64,000 nt of DNA, taken from Streptomyces vietnamensis. GTDB taxonomy: Bacteria > Actinomycetota > Actinomycetes > Streptomycetales > Streptomycetaceae. Both the position numbers and the translations under genes were made by a program. The stretch's first letter is position 1. Each line of letters begins with the position of its first letter. A model generated the notes under the pieces. It was not told the origin of the DNA and did not search any database. It saw only the letters and a program-made list of their open reading frames with translations. Shown piece after piece: positions 25,974 through 34,715 of this stretch. The stretch spans positions 3,453,001-3,517,000 of the forward strand of contig NZ_CP010407.1 in NCBI RefSeq assembly GCF_000830005.1, given 5' to 3'.

Positions 25974-27479
25974 GTGACGGAACCGTCGACGACCCGGGCG
26001 GACGCCGATCCGACGCCCGCGTCCATCCCTGGCACCGCCCGCCGCGGCCCCGTAGTGGCAGCCCTGATGCTCGCCATGGGGCTCGCCGCCCTCGACGGCA
26101 CGATCGTGTCCACCGCCGTCCCCCAGATCGTCGGCGACCTCGGCGGACTCTCCGTCTTCTCCTGGCTCTTCTCCGGCTATCTGCTCGCCGTCACGGTCAC
26201 CCTGCCCGTGTACGGGAAGCTCAGCGACACCTTCGGCCGCAAGCCCGTCCTCATCGCCGGAACCGTTCTGTTCCTCATCGGCTCCGTGCTCTGCGCCGCC
26301 GCCTGGAACATGGCCTCCCTGATCGCCTTCCGCATCGTCCAGGGCCTCGGCGGCGGCGCCCTCCAGGGCACCGTCCAGACCATCGCCGCCGACCTGTACC
26401 CCCTGAAGGAACGCCCCAAGATCCAGGCGAAACTGTCCTCGGTCTGGGCCGCCTCCTCCATCGCGGGACCGGCCGTCGGCGGCCTCCTCGCCGGCTACGC
26501 GGACTGGCGCTGGATCTTCCTCATCAACGTCCCGGTCGGCCTGGTCGCCCTCTGGCTGATCGCCCGCCACCTGCTGGAACCCGGCCGCACCGCGCCCCGG
26601 GCCCGGGTCCGCGTGGACTGGGCGGGCGCGCTCGCGATCTTCGCCACCGGAGCCGTACTCGTCACCGCGCTCGTCCAGGGCGGCGTCGCCTGGCCCTGGC
26701 TGTCCGCCCCGTCCCTCGGCCTCCTCGGCGGAGCCGCCGCCCTCGCCGCGCTCACCGTCGTCATCGAGCGGCGCGCGGCCGAACCGATCATCCCCGGCTG
26801 GGTCTGGCGCCGCCGCACGATAGCCGCCGTCAACCTCGCCCTCGGGGCCCTCGGCCTGCTGATGGTCGCCCCGACGGTCTTCCTGCCGACGTACGCCCAG
26901 TCGGTCCTGGGCCTGGGCCCGATAGCGGCCGGCTTCGTCCTCTCCTCATGGACGTTGAGCTGGCCGATCACGGCCGCGCTGTCGAACCGGGTCTACACCC
27001 GCATAGGGTTCCGCCTCACCGCGATCCTGGGCATCTCGCTCGCCCTGCTCCTGCTGCTCGCGTTCCCGTTCCTGCCGTTCCCCGGCGAACCCTGGCAGCC
27101 GGCCCTCCTGATGCTGCTGCTCGGTGGATCCCTCGGCCTCTTCCAGCTGCCGCTGATCGTCGGCGTGCAGTCGACCGTCCCGTACGAGGAGAGGGGCACG
27201 ACGACGGCCTCGGTCCTCTTCTGCCGCCAGGTCGGCCAGAGCGTCGGCGCGGCACTCTTCGGCGCGATCGCCAACGGCGTCCTGGCGGCGCGCCTCGGCG
27301 CGGACACGGACCTCGACACGCTGGCCCGCGCCCTGACCGCCACCGACGAGATCCGCCGGGCGGTCGACGCGGCGGTGGACCGGGTCTACCTGGGCGCGGC
27401 GGCAGCGGCGGCCCTCGCCCTCCTGGCCCTCCTCACGCTGGCCCCGCGCCGCTTCCCGGTCCTGAAGGAGGAGGACTGA
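25974..27479 (+). CDS. MFS transporter, EmrB/QacA (DHA2-type) family
   Basis: A 501-residue membrane protein with about 14 hydrophobic segments. GLAALDGTIVSTAVPQI (TM1, D-x-T-I-V motif of DHA2 pumps) and YGKLSDTFGRKPV (motif A) place it among proton-driven multidrug or metabolite exporters. A GTG start at 25974 follows a purine-rich GAAAGGAAGG. It is divergent from the ABC exporter across about 190 bases; both may answer the same stress, though no regulator gene is adjacent. The substrate is not predictable. Confidence 0.93.
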   Translation: MTEPSTTRADADPTPASIPGTARRGPVVAALMLAMGLAALDGTIVSTAVPQIVGDLGGLSVFSWLFSGYLLAVTVTLPVYGKLSDTFGRKPVLIAGTVLFLIGSVLCAAAWNMASLIAFRIVQGLGGGALQGTVQTIAADLYPLKERPKIQAKLSSVWAASSIAGPAVGGLLAGYADWRWIFLINVPVGLVALWLIARHLLEPGRTAPRARVRVDWAGALAIFATGAVLVTALVQGGVAWPWLSAPSLGLLGGAAALAALTVVIERRAAEPIIPGWVWRRRTIAAVNLALGALGLLMVAPTVFLPTYAQSVLGLGPIAAGFVLSSWTLSWPITAALSNRVYTRIGFRLTAILGISLALLLLLAFPFLPFPGEPWQPALLMLLLGGSLGLFQLPLIVGVQSTVPYEERGTTTASVLFCRQVGQSVGAALFGAIANGVLAARLGADTDLDTLARALTATDEIRRAVDAAVDRVYLGAAAAAALALLALLTLAPRRFPVLKEED

Positions 27480-27572
27480 GTACCTGCCCCGCCAGAAGTT
27501 GAGCAGTCGCACCCATGCCCGGACGGCGCCCCGGACCCGACGATGGGGTCACCTCATCCGAAGGAGCCGGCT

Positions 27573-27908
27573 TTGAACCCCGACACGTACGCGACGCTCT
27601 ACGGCCCGGCCCGCCCGGCGCCGTCCCGCCGTGGGATCGGCGTCGCCATGGTGGCGGCCGGGCTGTGGTCGGTCGCCCTGTTCCTGCTCTGGGGCCTGGG
27701 GTTCCTGGCGCTGTGGGCGGAGGCGGACAGGGGGCCGACCGAAGGGATCCCGTTCTCCTGGGTGTTGATCTGCCTCGGCATCGCGGCCGTACCGATCGCC
27801 CTGCTCTGCACGCCCGCCGTCCGCCGCCTGTCCGTCCCGGCCCGCGCCCTCGTCACGGGCCTCGCGGTCTGCTCGATCGCGGTCGGCCTCGCGCTCTGGG
27901 CGGCCTAG
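27573..27908 (+). CDS. small four-helix-type membrane protein
   Basis: A 111-residue protein with three or four hydrophobic segments (VAMVAAGLWSVALFLLWGLG, WVLICLGIAAVPIALLC and LVTGLAVCSIAVGLALWAA). The TTG at 27573 is chosen because AAGGAG lies 6 bases upstream; an in-frame codon at 27543 lacks such a site. Unknown function; probably monocistronic or in the MFS read-through transcript. Confidence 0.6.
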   Translation: MNPDTYATLYGPARPAPSRRGIGVAMVAAGLWSVALFLLWGLGFLALWAEADRGPTEGIPFSWVLICLGIAAVPIALLCTPAVRRLSVPARALVTGLAVCSIAVGLALWAA

Positions 27909-27951
27909 CGGTCCGGGCAGCTTGGCGGTCTGGGCAGCTTGGCGGTCCGGG
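27908..27951. repeat. 17-bp tandem repeats starting at a stop codon
   Basis: Two and a half copies of gcggtccgggcagcttg, with one change, begin at the last base of the TAG of the small membrane protein gene. Confidence 0.85.
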
Positions 27952-28007
27952 GCGAGATTCTTGGGGCCGATAGGCTGACTTGATCATTCTCAGTGAAAGG
28001 CCACGAC

Positions 28008-28946
28008 GTGAGCGAGCCGCGCCCCCACGCCCTGTTCTCCTTCGGCACGCTGCTGGACCAGCGGGTCCAGACCGCTCTCTTCGGTCGCACGGTACCGACG
28101 ACCGCGGCGTCACTGGCCGGTTACACGACCAGGCCCCTGACCATCACCGACGAGTCCGTGATCGCCACCAGCGGCCAGGACGTGCACCTGACTCTGGAGC
28201 GGAAGCTCGGCGCCACGGTCGAGGGCGCCGTCCTGCGTCTGAGCGACCAGGAGCTGGCCGCTGCCGACGACTACGAGGTGGACGACTACGCCCGGCGGCG
28301 AGTACTCCTCGCCTCGGGGGAGACCGCCTGGGCCTACCTGGACGCGCGGGCGCTGCGCGCGGCGGCACGCGTCGTGATCGTCGGCGACAGCATCGCCTAT
28401 GGACGCTGCGACCCTCAGGGAGGCTGGGCCGCACACTTCTCGGCTGCCCACATCGCGGCGAACGAGACCCAGCACCGGGTCTTCAACCTGGCCATCCCCG
28501 GCAGCAGTCTGACGGACGTCAGCGAGCAGATACCGCCGCTCCTGGCTCCCCGCCACCCCGACACGCTCGTCGTGGCCGCCGGGATCAACGACTCCGCCCT
28601 GCCCGTCGCCGCGTCGGACACCGACCGCGACGCGTTGCCGCACGTCACCGACCCTCTCGTCTCGCTGGCCGCGACAGCCCGGCAGCACAACGCGCGCATG
28701 GTCGTGGTCGGACCGATCTGGGTCGACGAGACGCGGCTCGGCGATTACGAGGGCCTCCGCTTCACCACGGAGCGGGCGCTCGCGCTGCGTGCCATCCTGC
28801 AGACCTGGTGCGAGGAGAACCACATCGACTTCCTCGACATGTGGGAGCCGCTCCGCGACCGACCCCACCTGCTCGTCGACGGTCTGCACCCCGACCCGGA
28901 AGGACACAAGGAGCTCTACCGGCATCTGAGCACCCTCAGTTGCTGA
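28008..28946 (+). CDS. gamma-glutamylcyclotransferase-like / SGNH hydrolase fusion
   Basis: A 312-residue two-domain protein. Residues 1-118 match the GGCT/AIG2-like fold: LFSFGTLLDQRVQTALFG (the substrate-loop F/Y-G-T-L), then VEGAVLRLSDQELAAADDYE, where the glutamate is the usual catalytic position, and a family-typical VDDYARRRVLLASG. Residues 120-312 are a full SGNH hydrolase: VIVGDSIAYG (Ser128), AIPGSSL, AAGINDS and VDGLHPDPEGH (Asp/His). GTG 28008 was chosen for its GAAAGG at 7-base spacing. No signal peptide, so it is cytoplasmic. The two halves normally act on gamma-glutamyl-amine bonds and on esters; the fusion suggests a two-step breakdown or transfer reaction, which is inference. 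The alpha/beta hydrolase follows after 49 bases. Confidence 0.85.
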   Translation: MSEPRPHALFSFGTLLDQRVQTALFGRTVPTTAASLAGYTTRPLTITDESVIATSGQDVHLTLERKLGATVEGAVLRLSDQELAAADDYEVDDYARRRVLLASGETAWAYLDARALRAAARVVIVGDSIAYGRCDPQGGWAAHFSAAHIAANETQHRVFNLAIPGSSLTDVSEQIPPLLAPRHPDTLVVAAGINDSALPVAASDTDRDALPHVTDPLVSLAATARQHNARMVVVGPIWVDETRLGDYEGLRFTTERALALRAILQTWCEENHIDFLDMWEPLRDRPHLLVDGLHPDPEGHKELYRHLSTLSC

Positions 28947-28995
28947 AAACGAAGGCGTCGAGGCGCCGTGTTCGCTACAGGAGAGGTCGCCGGCG

Positions 28996-29673
28996 ATGGC
29001 TACGTACGTGTTGATTCCCGGTGCCGCGTCCGACCCGTGGTACTGGCACCTGCTGGAGGCCGAGCTGCGAAGGCGGGGCCATGACGTCGTGGCGGTGGAC
29101 CTGCCCTGCGACGACGACTCGGCCGGGCTGGCCGAGTACGCCGACACCGTGGTCGACGCCATCGGCGATCGCACCGACCTGATCTTGGTGGCCCATTCCT
29201 TCGGCGGGTTCACCGCACCGCTGGTGTGCGGCCGCGTGCAGGCGGACGTGCTGGTGATGCTGCAGGCGCAGGTCCCGGCACCGGGCGAGAGTCCGGGCGA
29301 GTGGTGGGCCAACACCGGCTACGAGCAGGCCAGGCGCGAACAAGACGAACGCGACGGCAGCGACCCGGAAGACGACGTCGCCCTGTTCCACCACGACACC
29401 CCGCCGGCACTGGCCGCCGAGGCCCAGAAGCACACGCGCACGCAATCGGCCACGCCGCTCAAGAAGCCATGGCCACTGGCCGCGTGGCCGGATGTGCCCA
29501 CGAAGTTCCTCCTGGCCAGGGACGACCGCTTCTTCCCCGCCGAGTACATGCGCCGGATCGTGCGGGAACGCCTGGGCATCACACCCGACGAGATGCCCGG
29601 TGACCACTGCCCCATGCTCGGTCACCCCAGGGAACTGGCCGACCGCCTGGAGGCATACCGCCCCGGGACGTAG
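28996..29673 (+). CDS. alpha/beta hydrolase
   Basis: A 225-residue cytoplasmic hydrolase of the small MenH/salicylate-esterase-like type. YVLIPGAASDPWYWHLLEAEL supplies the oxyanion-hole region, VAHSFGG holds the nucleophile (Ser68), LLARDDRFFP the acid loop, and GDHCPMLGHP the catalytic histidine. GGAGAGG precedes the ATG by about 10 bases. It follows the GGCT-SGNH fusion and ends at a strong terminator, so both are likely one transcript. The substrate is unknown. Confidence 0.9.
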   Translation: MATYVLIPGAASDPWYWHLLEAELRRRGHDVVAVDLPCDDDSAGLAEYADTVVDAIGDRTDLILVAHSFGGFTAPLVCGRVQADVLVMLQAQVPAPGESPGEWWANTGYEQARREQDERDGSDPEDDVALFHHDTPPALAAEAQKHTRTQSATPLKKPWPLAAWPDVPTKFLLARDDRFFPAEYMRRIVRERLGITPDEMPGDHCPMLGHPRELADRLEAYRPGT

Positions 29674-29685
29674 ATCATCCAGCCG

Positions 29686-29722
29686 GAGAGCCCTGCCGTC
29701 CGGCTCGGACGGCAGGGCTCTC
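29686..29722. terminator. strong bidirectional terminator
   Basis: A perfect 17-bp stem (gagagccctgccgtccg) with a 3-nt loop lies between the hydrolase and the converging DUF397 gene. Confidence 0.92.
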
Positions 29723-29744
29723 ACACGTACAACGGCGGGCTGTA

Positions 29745-29933
29745 CTACTCGGCCGAGGCGAGCCCGATGAAACCGGCCCAGGCGTCGGGCGAGACCCGGA
29801 GGGACGGGCGGCTCACGTCCTTGGAGTCACGGACGTGCACGGCTCCCGCGCCGACAGCGACCTCGACGCAGTCGCCGCCGTCACCGCCGCTGTAGCTGCT
29901 CTTGAACCAGGCGAGGGACTCCGCGCTGTTCAT
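29745..29933 (-). CDS. DUF397 domain protein
   Basis: A 62-residue protein with the full DUF397 pattern: LAWFKSSYSGGDGGDCVEVA, VHVRDSKD, and P-x-x-W-x-x-F near the C-terminus (SPDAWAGFIG). The family is abundant in Streptomyces beside Scr1-type XRE regulators; a toxin-antitoxin-like or developmental signalling role has been proposed. It overlaps the XRE gene by ATGA, so it is translated with it. Confidence 0.93.
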   Translation of the reverse strand: MNSAESLAWFKSSYSGGDGGDCVEVAVGAGAVHVRDSKDVSRPSLRVSPDAWAGFIGLASAE

Positions 29934-30775
29934 AGCTCTCCCAACAATTTCTCGATGAACTCCAGTGACTCTCGCGGGCTGAGAGCCTGCGACCGGATGA
30001 TCCCATAGCGGGCTGCGGCGAGAACCGTCTGCTTGGGGTCGGTCTCCAAGGCACTCGTGCTCTGGGCTTCGGCGTACACGAACCTCTTGCCGTCCTCGCG
30101 GGTGACGACCGTGAACGGCCCTTCCAAGCCCGCGTTGTCCTCACCATCGAGCGGCATGACCTGGATCTCGACGTTCCTCTGCCGGCCGATGAGGAGGAGC
30201 TGCTCCAACTGCCCGCGCAGCACCTCCCTGCCACCGACCTTCCGCCGCAGCACCGATTCGCACATGACGAAGCTGAGGAAGGGCGCGGGGCGTCGGTCGA
30301 AGATGGCCTGTCGGGCCAGCCGGGCGGTCACGCGCTGCTCGATGGTCTCGGCGTCGAGCGGCGGACGCCGGTTGCTCAGCACCGCCCGCATGTACTCCTC
30401 GGTCTGCAACAGCCCCTTGATCACCAGGGTGTCGTACGACAGCAGTTCTATGGCTTGCTTCTCCAGCTGCGCCATCCCCCGGAAGAACGCCGGGTACTGC
30501 GCCTTCTCCAGCTGGTCCTTCCACACCGAGAGCAACCCGCCCGCGTCCAGCACCTCGTCCGACTGGTCGACCGCGCGCGGCGGCGGGATTCTCCGGCCCT
30601 GCTCGAAGGAGGCGATGGTCGACGCGGAGTAGCCCAGCCGTTTGCCGAGCTCCTCCCGCTCCATCTTCGCCCGCACCCGCAGCGTCTTCAGGCTCTGTCC
30701 GAATGCAGCCACCACGCCCTTGCCGGACTTGTCCGCTGCCTGGCCGGCCTCACCCCCAGGCTCTTCCTCCGCCAA
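29930..30775 (-). CDS. XRE family regulator with Scr1-type C-terminal domain
   Basis: A 281-residue protein. An N-terminal helix-turn-helix (FGQSLKTLRVRAKMEREELGKRLGYSASTIASFEQGRRIPP) is followed by the DUF5753/Scr1-like domain (AIELLSYDTLVIKGLLQTEEYMRAVL, FVMCESVLRRKVGG, RNVEIQVMPL). The TTG at 30775, which follows GAGAGG, is the likely start; upstream codons are arginine-rich and implausible. It forms an operon with DUF397 and is divergent from an RsbW-like ATPase gene, the usual Streptomyces triad. Confidence 0.9.
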   Translation of the reverse strand: MAEEEPGGEAGQAADKSGKGVVAAFGQSLKTLRVRAKMEREELGKRLGYSASTIASFEQGRRIPPPRAVDQSDEVLDAGGLLSVWKDQLEKAQYPAFFRGMAQLEKQAIELLSYDTLVIKGLLQTEEYMRAVLSNRRPPLDAETIEQRVTARLARQAIFDRRPAPFLSFVMCESVLRRKVGGREVLRGQLEQLLLIGRQRNVEIQVMPLDGEDNAGLEGPFTVVTREDGKRFVYAEAQSTSALETDPKQTVLAAARYGIIRSQALSPRESLEFIEKLLGEL

Positions 30776-30878
30776 CGCACCCCGCCTCTCGTACCGGCAC
30801 CGGCACGACACGTACAAGCAGATCGCGTCGGTGCGTCACCACTGGTCACGCTACGCCACCGAGAGGAGCGTGGGAGGC

Positions 30879-31349
30879 ATGAAGAGCAACAACTTCGACC
30901 CCACCGACACCACCCAACTCTCCAGCGCCTCCCCTTACTTGGGCAGCAGGATCTTCGCTCTCCAGTTCACGTCGACCGCCCGGGGCGCACGGCTCGCGCG
31001 CCGGCTCGTCGGCGTCCGACTGGACGAGTGGGGTGTCCCGTACGGGACCGGGGCGCACGAGACCACCGTCCTGGTCGCGGCCGAGCTGGCGGCGAACGCG
31101 GTGCGGCACGGGCATGTGCCGGGGCGGGACTTCCACCTGCTGCTGCGGGTCACGGACGTCGCGCGGATCGAGGTGAGCGACACCCGCGCCGAGCGCGTAC
31201 CGCCGCGCCCCGGCCGCCTTCCGGAGCCGGAACTCGCGGAAGGGGGTCGGGGGTTGCTGCTCGTCGACGCGCTCGCCGACCGGTGGGGCTGGCGCCCGAG
31301 GCTCGGCGCGCCGGGGAAGACGGTGTGGGCGGAGTGCGCCCTCGCGTGA
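30879..31349 (+). CDS. RsbW-like ATP-binding (HATPase_c) regulatory protein
   Basis: A 156-residue GHKL-fold protein. The N-box is VAAELAANAVRHGH; the G-boxes are IEVSDTRAE and EGGRGLLLVDALADRWG. There is no sensor or histidine phosphorylation domain, so it is an anti-sigma-factor-type kinase or ATP-binding regulator. The ATG at 30879 has GGGAGG immediately upstream. It is divergent from the XRE/DUF397 operon and commonly paired with it in this genus. No cognate anti-anti-sigma gene is nearby. Confidence 0.9.
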   Translation: MKSNNFDPTDTTQLSSASPYLGSRIFALQFTSTARGARLARRLVGVRLDEWGVPYGTGAHETTVLVAAELAANAVRHGHVPGRDFHLLLRVTDVARIEVSDTRAERVPPRPGRLPEPELAEGGRGLLLVDALADRWGWRPRLGAPGKTVWAECALA

Positions 31350-31410
31350 GGGGCGGGTCAGGGTGTTTCAGTACCCGGGTGTGCCTGAAGGTCGAGTGAC
31401 CCGCGCAGAA

Positions 31411-31452
31411 CCGCGCCGCTTCCCGGTCCTGGGGGAGGGGGAAGCGGCGCGG
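31411..31452. terminator. bidirectional terminator
   Basis: A 13-bp stem (ccgcgccgcttcc / ggaagcggcgcgg) with a 16-nt loop lies between the ATPase gene and the converging FG-GAP gene. Confidence 0.8.
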
Positions 31453-31483
31453 GACGGAGTGAGGCGATTCCGCCCCTGGACCG

Positions 31484-33764
31484 TCAGAGGACGTGCAGGA
31501 GGCGGAGCCAGTACTGGTCGGCGATCAGGGCGAACTCGACCCGGCCCTTGAGGGGGGCGCGGTAGTCACCGGTCCCCGCGTACGTGTACGAACGGCCCTT
31601 CGCGTCGAAGGCGACCAGGTCGGCCCGGCCGTCGCCGGTGCCGTCGCCGATCGCGACCACGTGCGGGTACGCGTTCCAGCCGCCGCCGACCCTGGTACGG
31701 GCGGCGAAGGTGCCGTCGCCCTTGCCGAGGTAGAGCCAGAGGACACCGTCCTTGTCGCGGGCGACGAGGTCACCGGCGCCCGCGCCGGCGAGGTTGCCGG
31801 TCGCGGTGAGCTGGTTGTAGACGCCCCAGCCGCCGCCGACCTTCTTGCGGGCGCCGAAGGGGGCGGAGGCGTTGCCCGTTCCCTTGTAGAGCCAGAGGAC
31901 GCCGGCCTTGTCCGTGGCGACGAGGTCGGACCGGCCGTCGCCGGTCAGGTCGCTGCCGCCGGCGAGCTGGTCGTAGATCCCCCAGCCACTGCCGACCCTG
32001 ACCCGGCCTCGGAGGGGCTCGTCGCCGTTGCCGGTGCCCTGGTAGAGCCAGAGCACACCGTTCTCGTCCCGTCCGACCACGTCGTCCACGCGGGTGCCGG
32101 CGACGTCCCCGACCGACTCGATGCGGTCGTAGATGCCCCAGCCAACCCCGACGCGGGGCACGTAGTCGAGTACGTGCCGGACACTGTCACCGGAAGCGGT
32201 CTTGTTGGTGTCCGCGCGCAGGAGAGCACCGCCGCCGTCGACGTGCAGCAGGATGTCGGGGGTTCCGTTGTCGTCGTAGTCGTGCGGCACGGGAGCGCGG
32301 TTCACCGTGAACCGCCCGGAGGCCTTCGCCTCCGGCCCGATGCCGTCGTCCGGGACGGCCTTGATCTCCCAGGTGTACGCGCCGTTGTACGCGGCCTTCA
32401 GCGGGTTGACCGGGTTCGAGCCGTCCCAGCGCCAGCTGATGGTCTGCCCGTCCCGACGGGCCTCGTTGACGGCCTCCGGGTCCGTGGACCAGATCCTCCG
32501 CTGCAGACGCTCGCCGGTCCGCTCGTGGACGAGCGTCAGCCACACGTCCGTATCCGTACGGGAGAACTGCCAGGTGAGGTCGGCGCCCTGACCGATGCGG
32601 TCGAAGGTGAACGTACTCGGGACGGTGGTGCCGAGGTACGTCACGGCCGTCGACTGCCCGGTGGTGGCGACGAGCTCGGCCCGCGGCTTCCCGTTCCCGT
32701 CGAGCGACACCCGGTAGAGGCCCTCGTTCCGGTCGAGCGTGCCGCCGCGTACGAGCAGGGAGCCGTCCGGGGCGGGCACGGCGGACGAGTAGTGGGTAAG
32801 GAGCTCGATGGTCTCACCCGTCTCCGGGTGGCGGGCGAGGAACGGGCGCCCCGGAGCGTACGGCGCGCGCTGCTCAAGGGCGACCCGGTACCCCGAGAGC
32901 ACCCAGCCGCCGAGCAGCCGGAAACTCTCCGGGTCGATACCGGTGCCCTCGACGTATCGCACGTCGGTGGAGCCCAGGCGGGACACGGCGATCCGGCCCT
33001 GCCCGCGGTCGTCCAGCTCCTGCCAGGCCACGTGTGTCGTCGAGACGGCGTTCGGCCACCAGACCGATTCACTGGCCGGGCGCATGTCCACGACGGTGTC
33101 CGTGGCGAGGTCGACGACAGCCGAGTCCAATCCCGCGTCGGAAGTGGCGCAGTTGAAAACAGCGAGTCCGGGAGCGTAGGCGTCCGCGAACCAGCAGTCT
33201 CCTCCCGGGAGTCCGGGCACCGCGCGATCGGTCACACGTCCGTCGGCGACCGTGACGAGACGGACCGTCGACACCCCGTCGGCCGGCCTGTCGTGGGCGA
33301 TCAGCGTCGAGCCGGCCATGCCGCCGAAGAAGTAGTGCTCCCCGAGCGCCCGAAGGTCGACCTGCACCGGCTCCGCCGAGGGCGAGGCCATGTCGCGCAC
33401 CGTGACGACCTGGCTCTCCCACGGCTGCGAGCCGTCCCCGGTCGCCACGACGTCGGAGCCGCCCCCCCACGGCCCAGCCCGACAGCACCGTCGACGTGCC
33501 GTCCGCGTACCGGGTCCAGCGGTACTCGGGAGTCGTACCGTTGGTCCGGGACAGGAACCCCGTCGCGCCGGCGCTCACGACCTCGGCGTTCAGCGGGAAA
33601 CGGACCGGGGTGGTCTGCGGCGACTCGTCGGCGGCGGTCGTCGGGACCGGGACCGGTGCGGCCGTGGCCGGGGTCGTGGCGATCGTGCCGCCGGTCACCG
33701 CGAGGACGGCGGTGACGGCCGCCGCCGTGAGACGGCGGCGGCTGGAGATGCGTATGTGCTTCAA
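31484..33764 (-). pseudogene. secreted FG-GAP/VCBS repeat protein, frameshifted in a G7 run
   Basis: The N-terminal part (TTG at 33764; signal peptide MKHIRISSRRRLTAAAVTAV ... ATTPATAAP) and the main part (from about 33460 to 31484) are in different frames. The break is in a run of seven G (C at 33462-33468). Removing one G gives WAVGGGSDVVATGDG and joins both frames into a 759-residue protein. That protein has a beta-propeller-like first half and four or more FG-GAP/VCBS repeats at the C-terminus (for example GDLTGDGRSDLVATDKAGVLWLYKGTG). The G-rich GGGAGGGAAC before the TTG matches its paralogues at the right end of the window. It may be a true pseudogene, a phase-variable gene or a sequencing error. 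Without the signal peptide frame, the 654-residue piece would stay in the cytoplasm. Confidence 0.8.
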
Positions 33765-33780
33765 GTTGTTCCCTCCCCTG

Positions 33781-33804
33781 GGGGGACGACAGTAGTCGTC
33801 CCCC
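33781..33804 (-). terminator. terminator of SRPBCC-MarR operon
   Basis: A perfect 10-bp stem gggggacgac / gtcgtccccc with the loop agta lies 15 bases past the MarR stop and just before the FG-GAP gene start. Confidence 0.85.
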
Positions 33805-33819
33805 TACCGCCACCGGCAA

Positions 33820-34248
33820 TCAGGTTTCGGGATGGGCCAGGCGGCCGAGCAGGGTGATCGCGTCCTCGACCGGTACCGGCTGGAAGAACTCCGCGTCGAC
33901 CTGCTCGACGGCGGCGATCGCGCGGGGCGCCAGCGCGGCGCCGGCGTCGGTGACGCGCAGGCGCTTGGCGCGGGTGTCGGCCGGGTCGACCTCGCGGGCG
34001 ACGAGGCCCTTGTTCTCCAGGGTGCGCAGGACCTGGGAGGTCATCTTGACGTCGGTGCCGGCCTGGCGGGCGAGGGCCAGCTGGTTGGGGTGTTCGCCCT
34101 GGGTGTTGAGCCACCAGGCGCAGGCGAGCAGGACGAACTGCACGTGCGTGAGGCCGAGGGGGGCCAGGGCGGCGGCGATGTCCCGCTGCCAGCGCAGCGT
34201 GGCGTGCCAGAGCAGGAATCCGGGGCTCTTGCCGGGGTCGAGCGCCAT
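33820..34248 (-). CDS. MarR family transcriptional regulator
   Basis: A 142-residue winged-helix regulator. LGLTHVQFVLLACAWWLN, ALARQAGTDVKMTSQVLRTLENKGLVARE (recognition helix) and DPADTRAKRLRVTDAG (wing) are typical of MarR proteins. The ATG at 34248 shares its first base with the stop of the SRPBCC gene (TGATG), so the two are coupled. It probably controls its own operon; no clear operator was seen upstream. Confidence 0.93.
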   Translation of the reverse strand: MALDPGKSPGFLLWHATLRWQRDIAAALAPLGLTHVQFVLLACAWWLNTQGEHPNQLALARQAGTDVKMTSQVLRTLENKGLVAREVDPADTRAKRLRVTDAGAALAPRAIAAVEQVDAEFFQPVPVEDAITLLGRLAHPET

Positions 34249-34664
34249 CAGCGCCGGGCCAGTTCGACGAGGGAGGCCATGGTGTCGGGCCAGTCGGCGG
34301 TGATGCCGGGGCCGATCTGCGGGCCGGCCTCGTCCGCGCCGGTGCCGGTGATCTCCATGCGGTACACGACCCGCACCCGGTCCCGGTCGAGCCGGTCGAT
34401 CCGGTGGACGGTGCGCAGCAGCAGATCGCCGAAGCGGGCCTCGTCGACGAACAGTTCGTCCTCGACGGCCTCGGCGACGACCAGCTCGACCGGGTCGTCG
34501 CCGGGCGGCGTCATCGTGATCCGCGCGCCCTCCTCGAACGGGCCGCTGATCTCGATCTTCTCGATCTCGGCGTTCCAGGCGCCCCAGTTCTCGACGTCGG
34601 CCCAGAGGCGCCAGATCGCCTCCGGGGTGGCGGTGGTCTCGATGCCGTGCTCGTACTCCCACAT
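34248..34664 (-). CDS. SRPBCC family protein
   Basis: A 138-residue START/Bet v1-like fold: MWEYEHGIETTATPEAIWRLWADVENWGAWN is the standard opening strand and helices, and the long C-terminal helix (TADWPDTMASLVELARR) closes the cavity. The family binds hydrophobic ligands or acts as polyketide cyclase/AHSA1-like proteins. The ATG at 34664 has GGAGG 7 bases upstream; an extension of 11 codons was rejected. It is co-translated with the MarR gene. Confidence 0.9.
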   Translation of the reverse strand: MWEYEHGIETTATPEAIWRLWADVENWGAWNAEIEKIEISGPFEEGARITMTPPGDDPVELVVAEAVEDELFVDEARFGDLLLRTVHRIDRLDRDRVRVVYRMEITGTGADEAGPQIGPGITADWPDTMASLVELARR

Positions 34665-34715
34665 GGCGGGCCTCCTTCGACCGGATGATGTGTCCATAGA
34701 CTATCTCCGCGCAGA

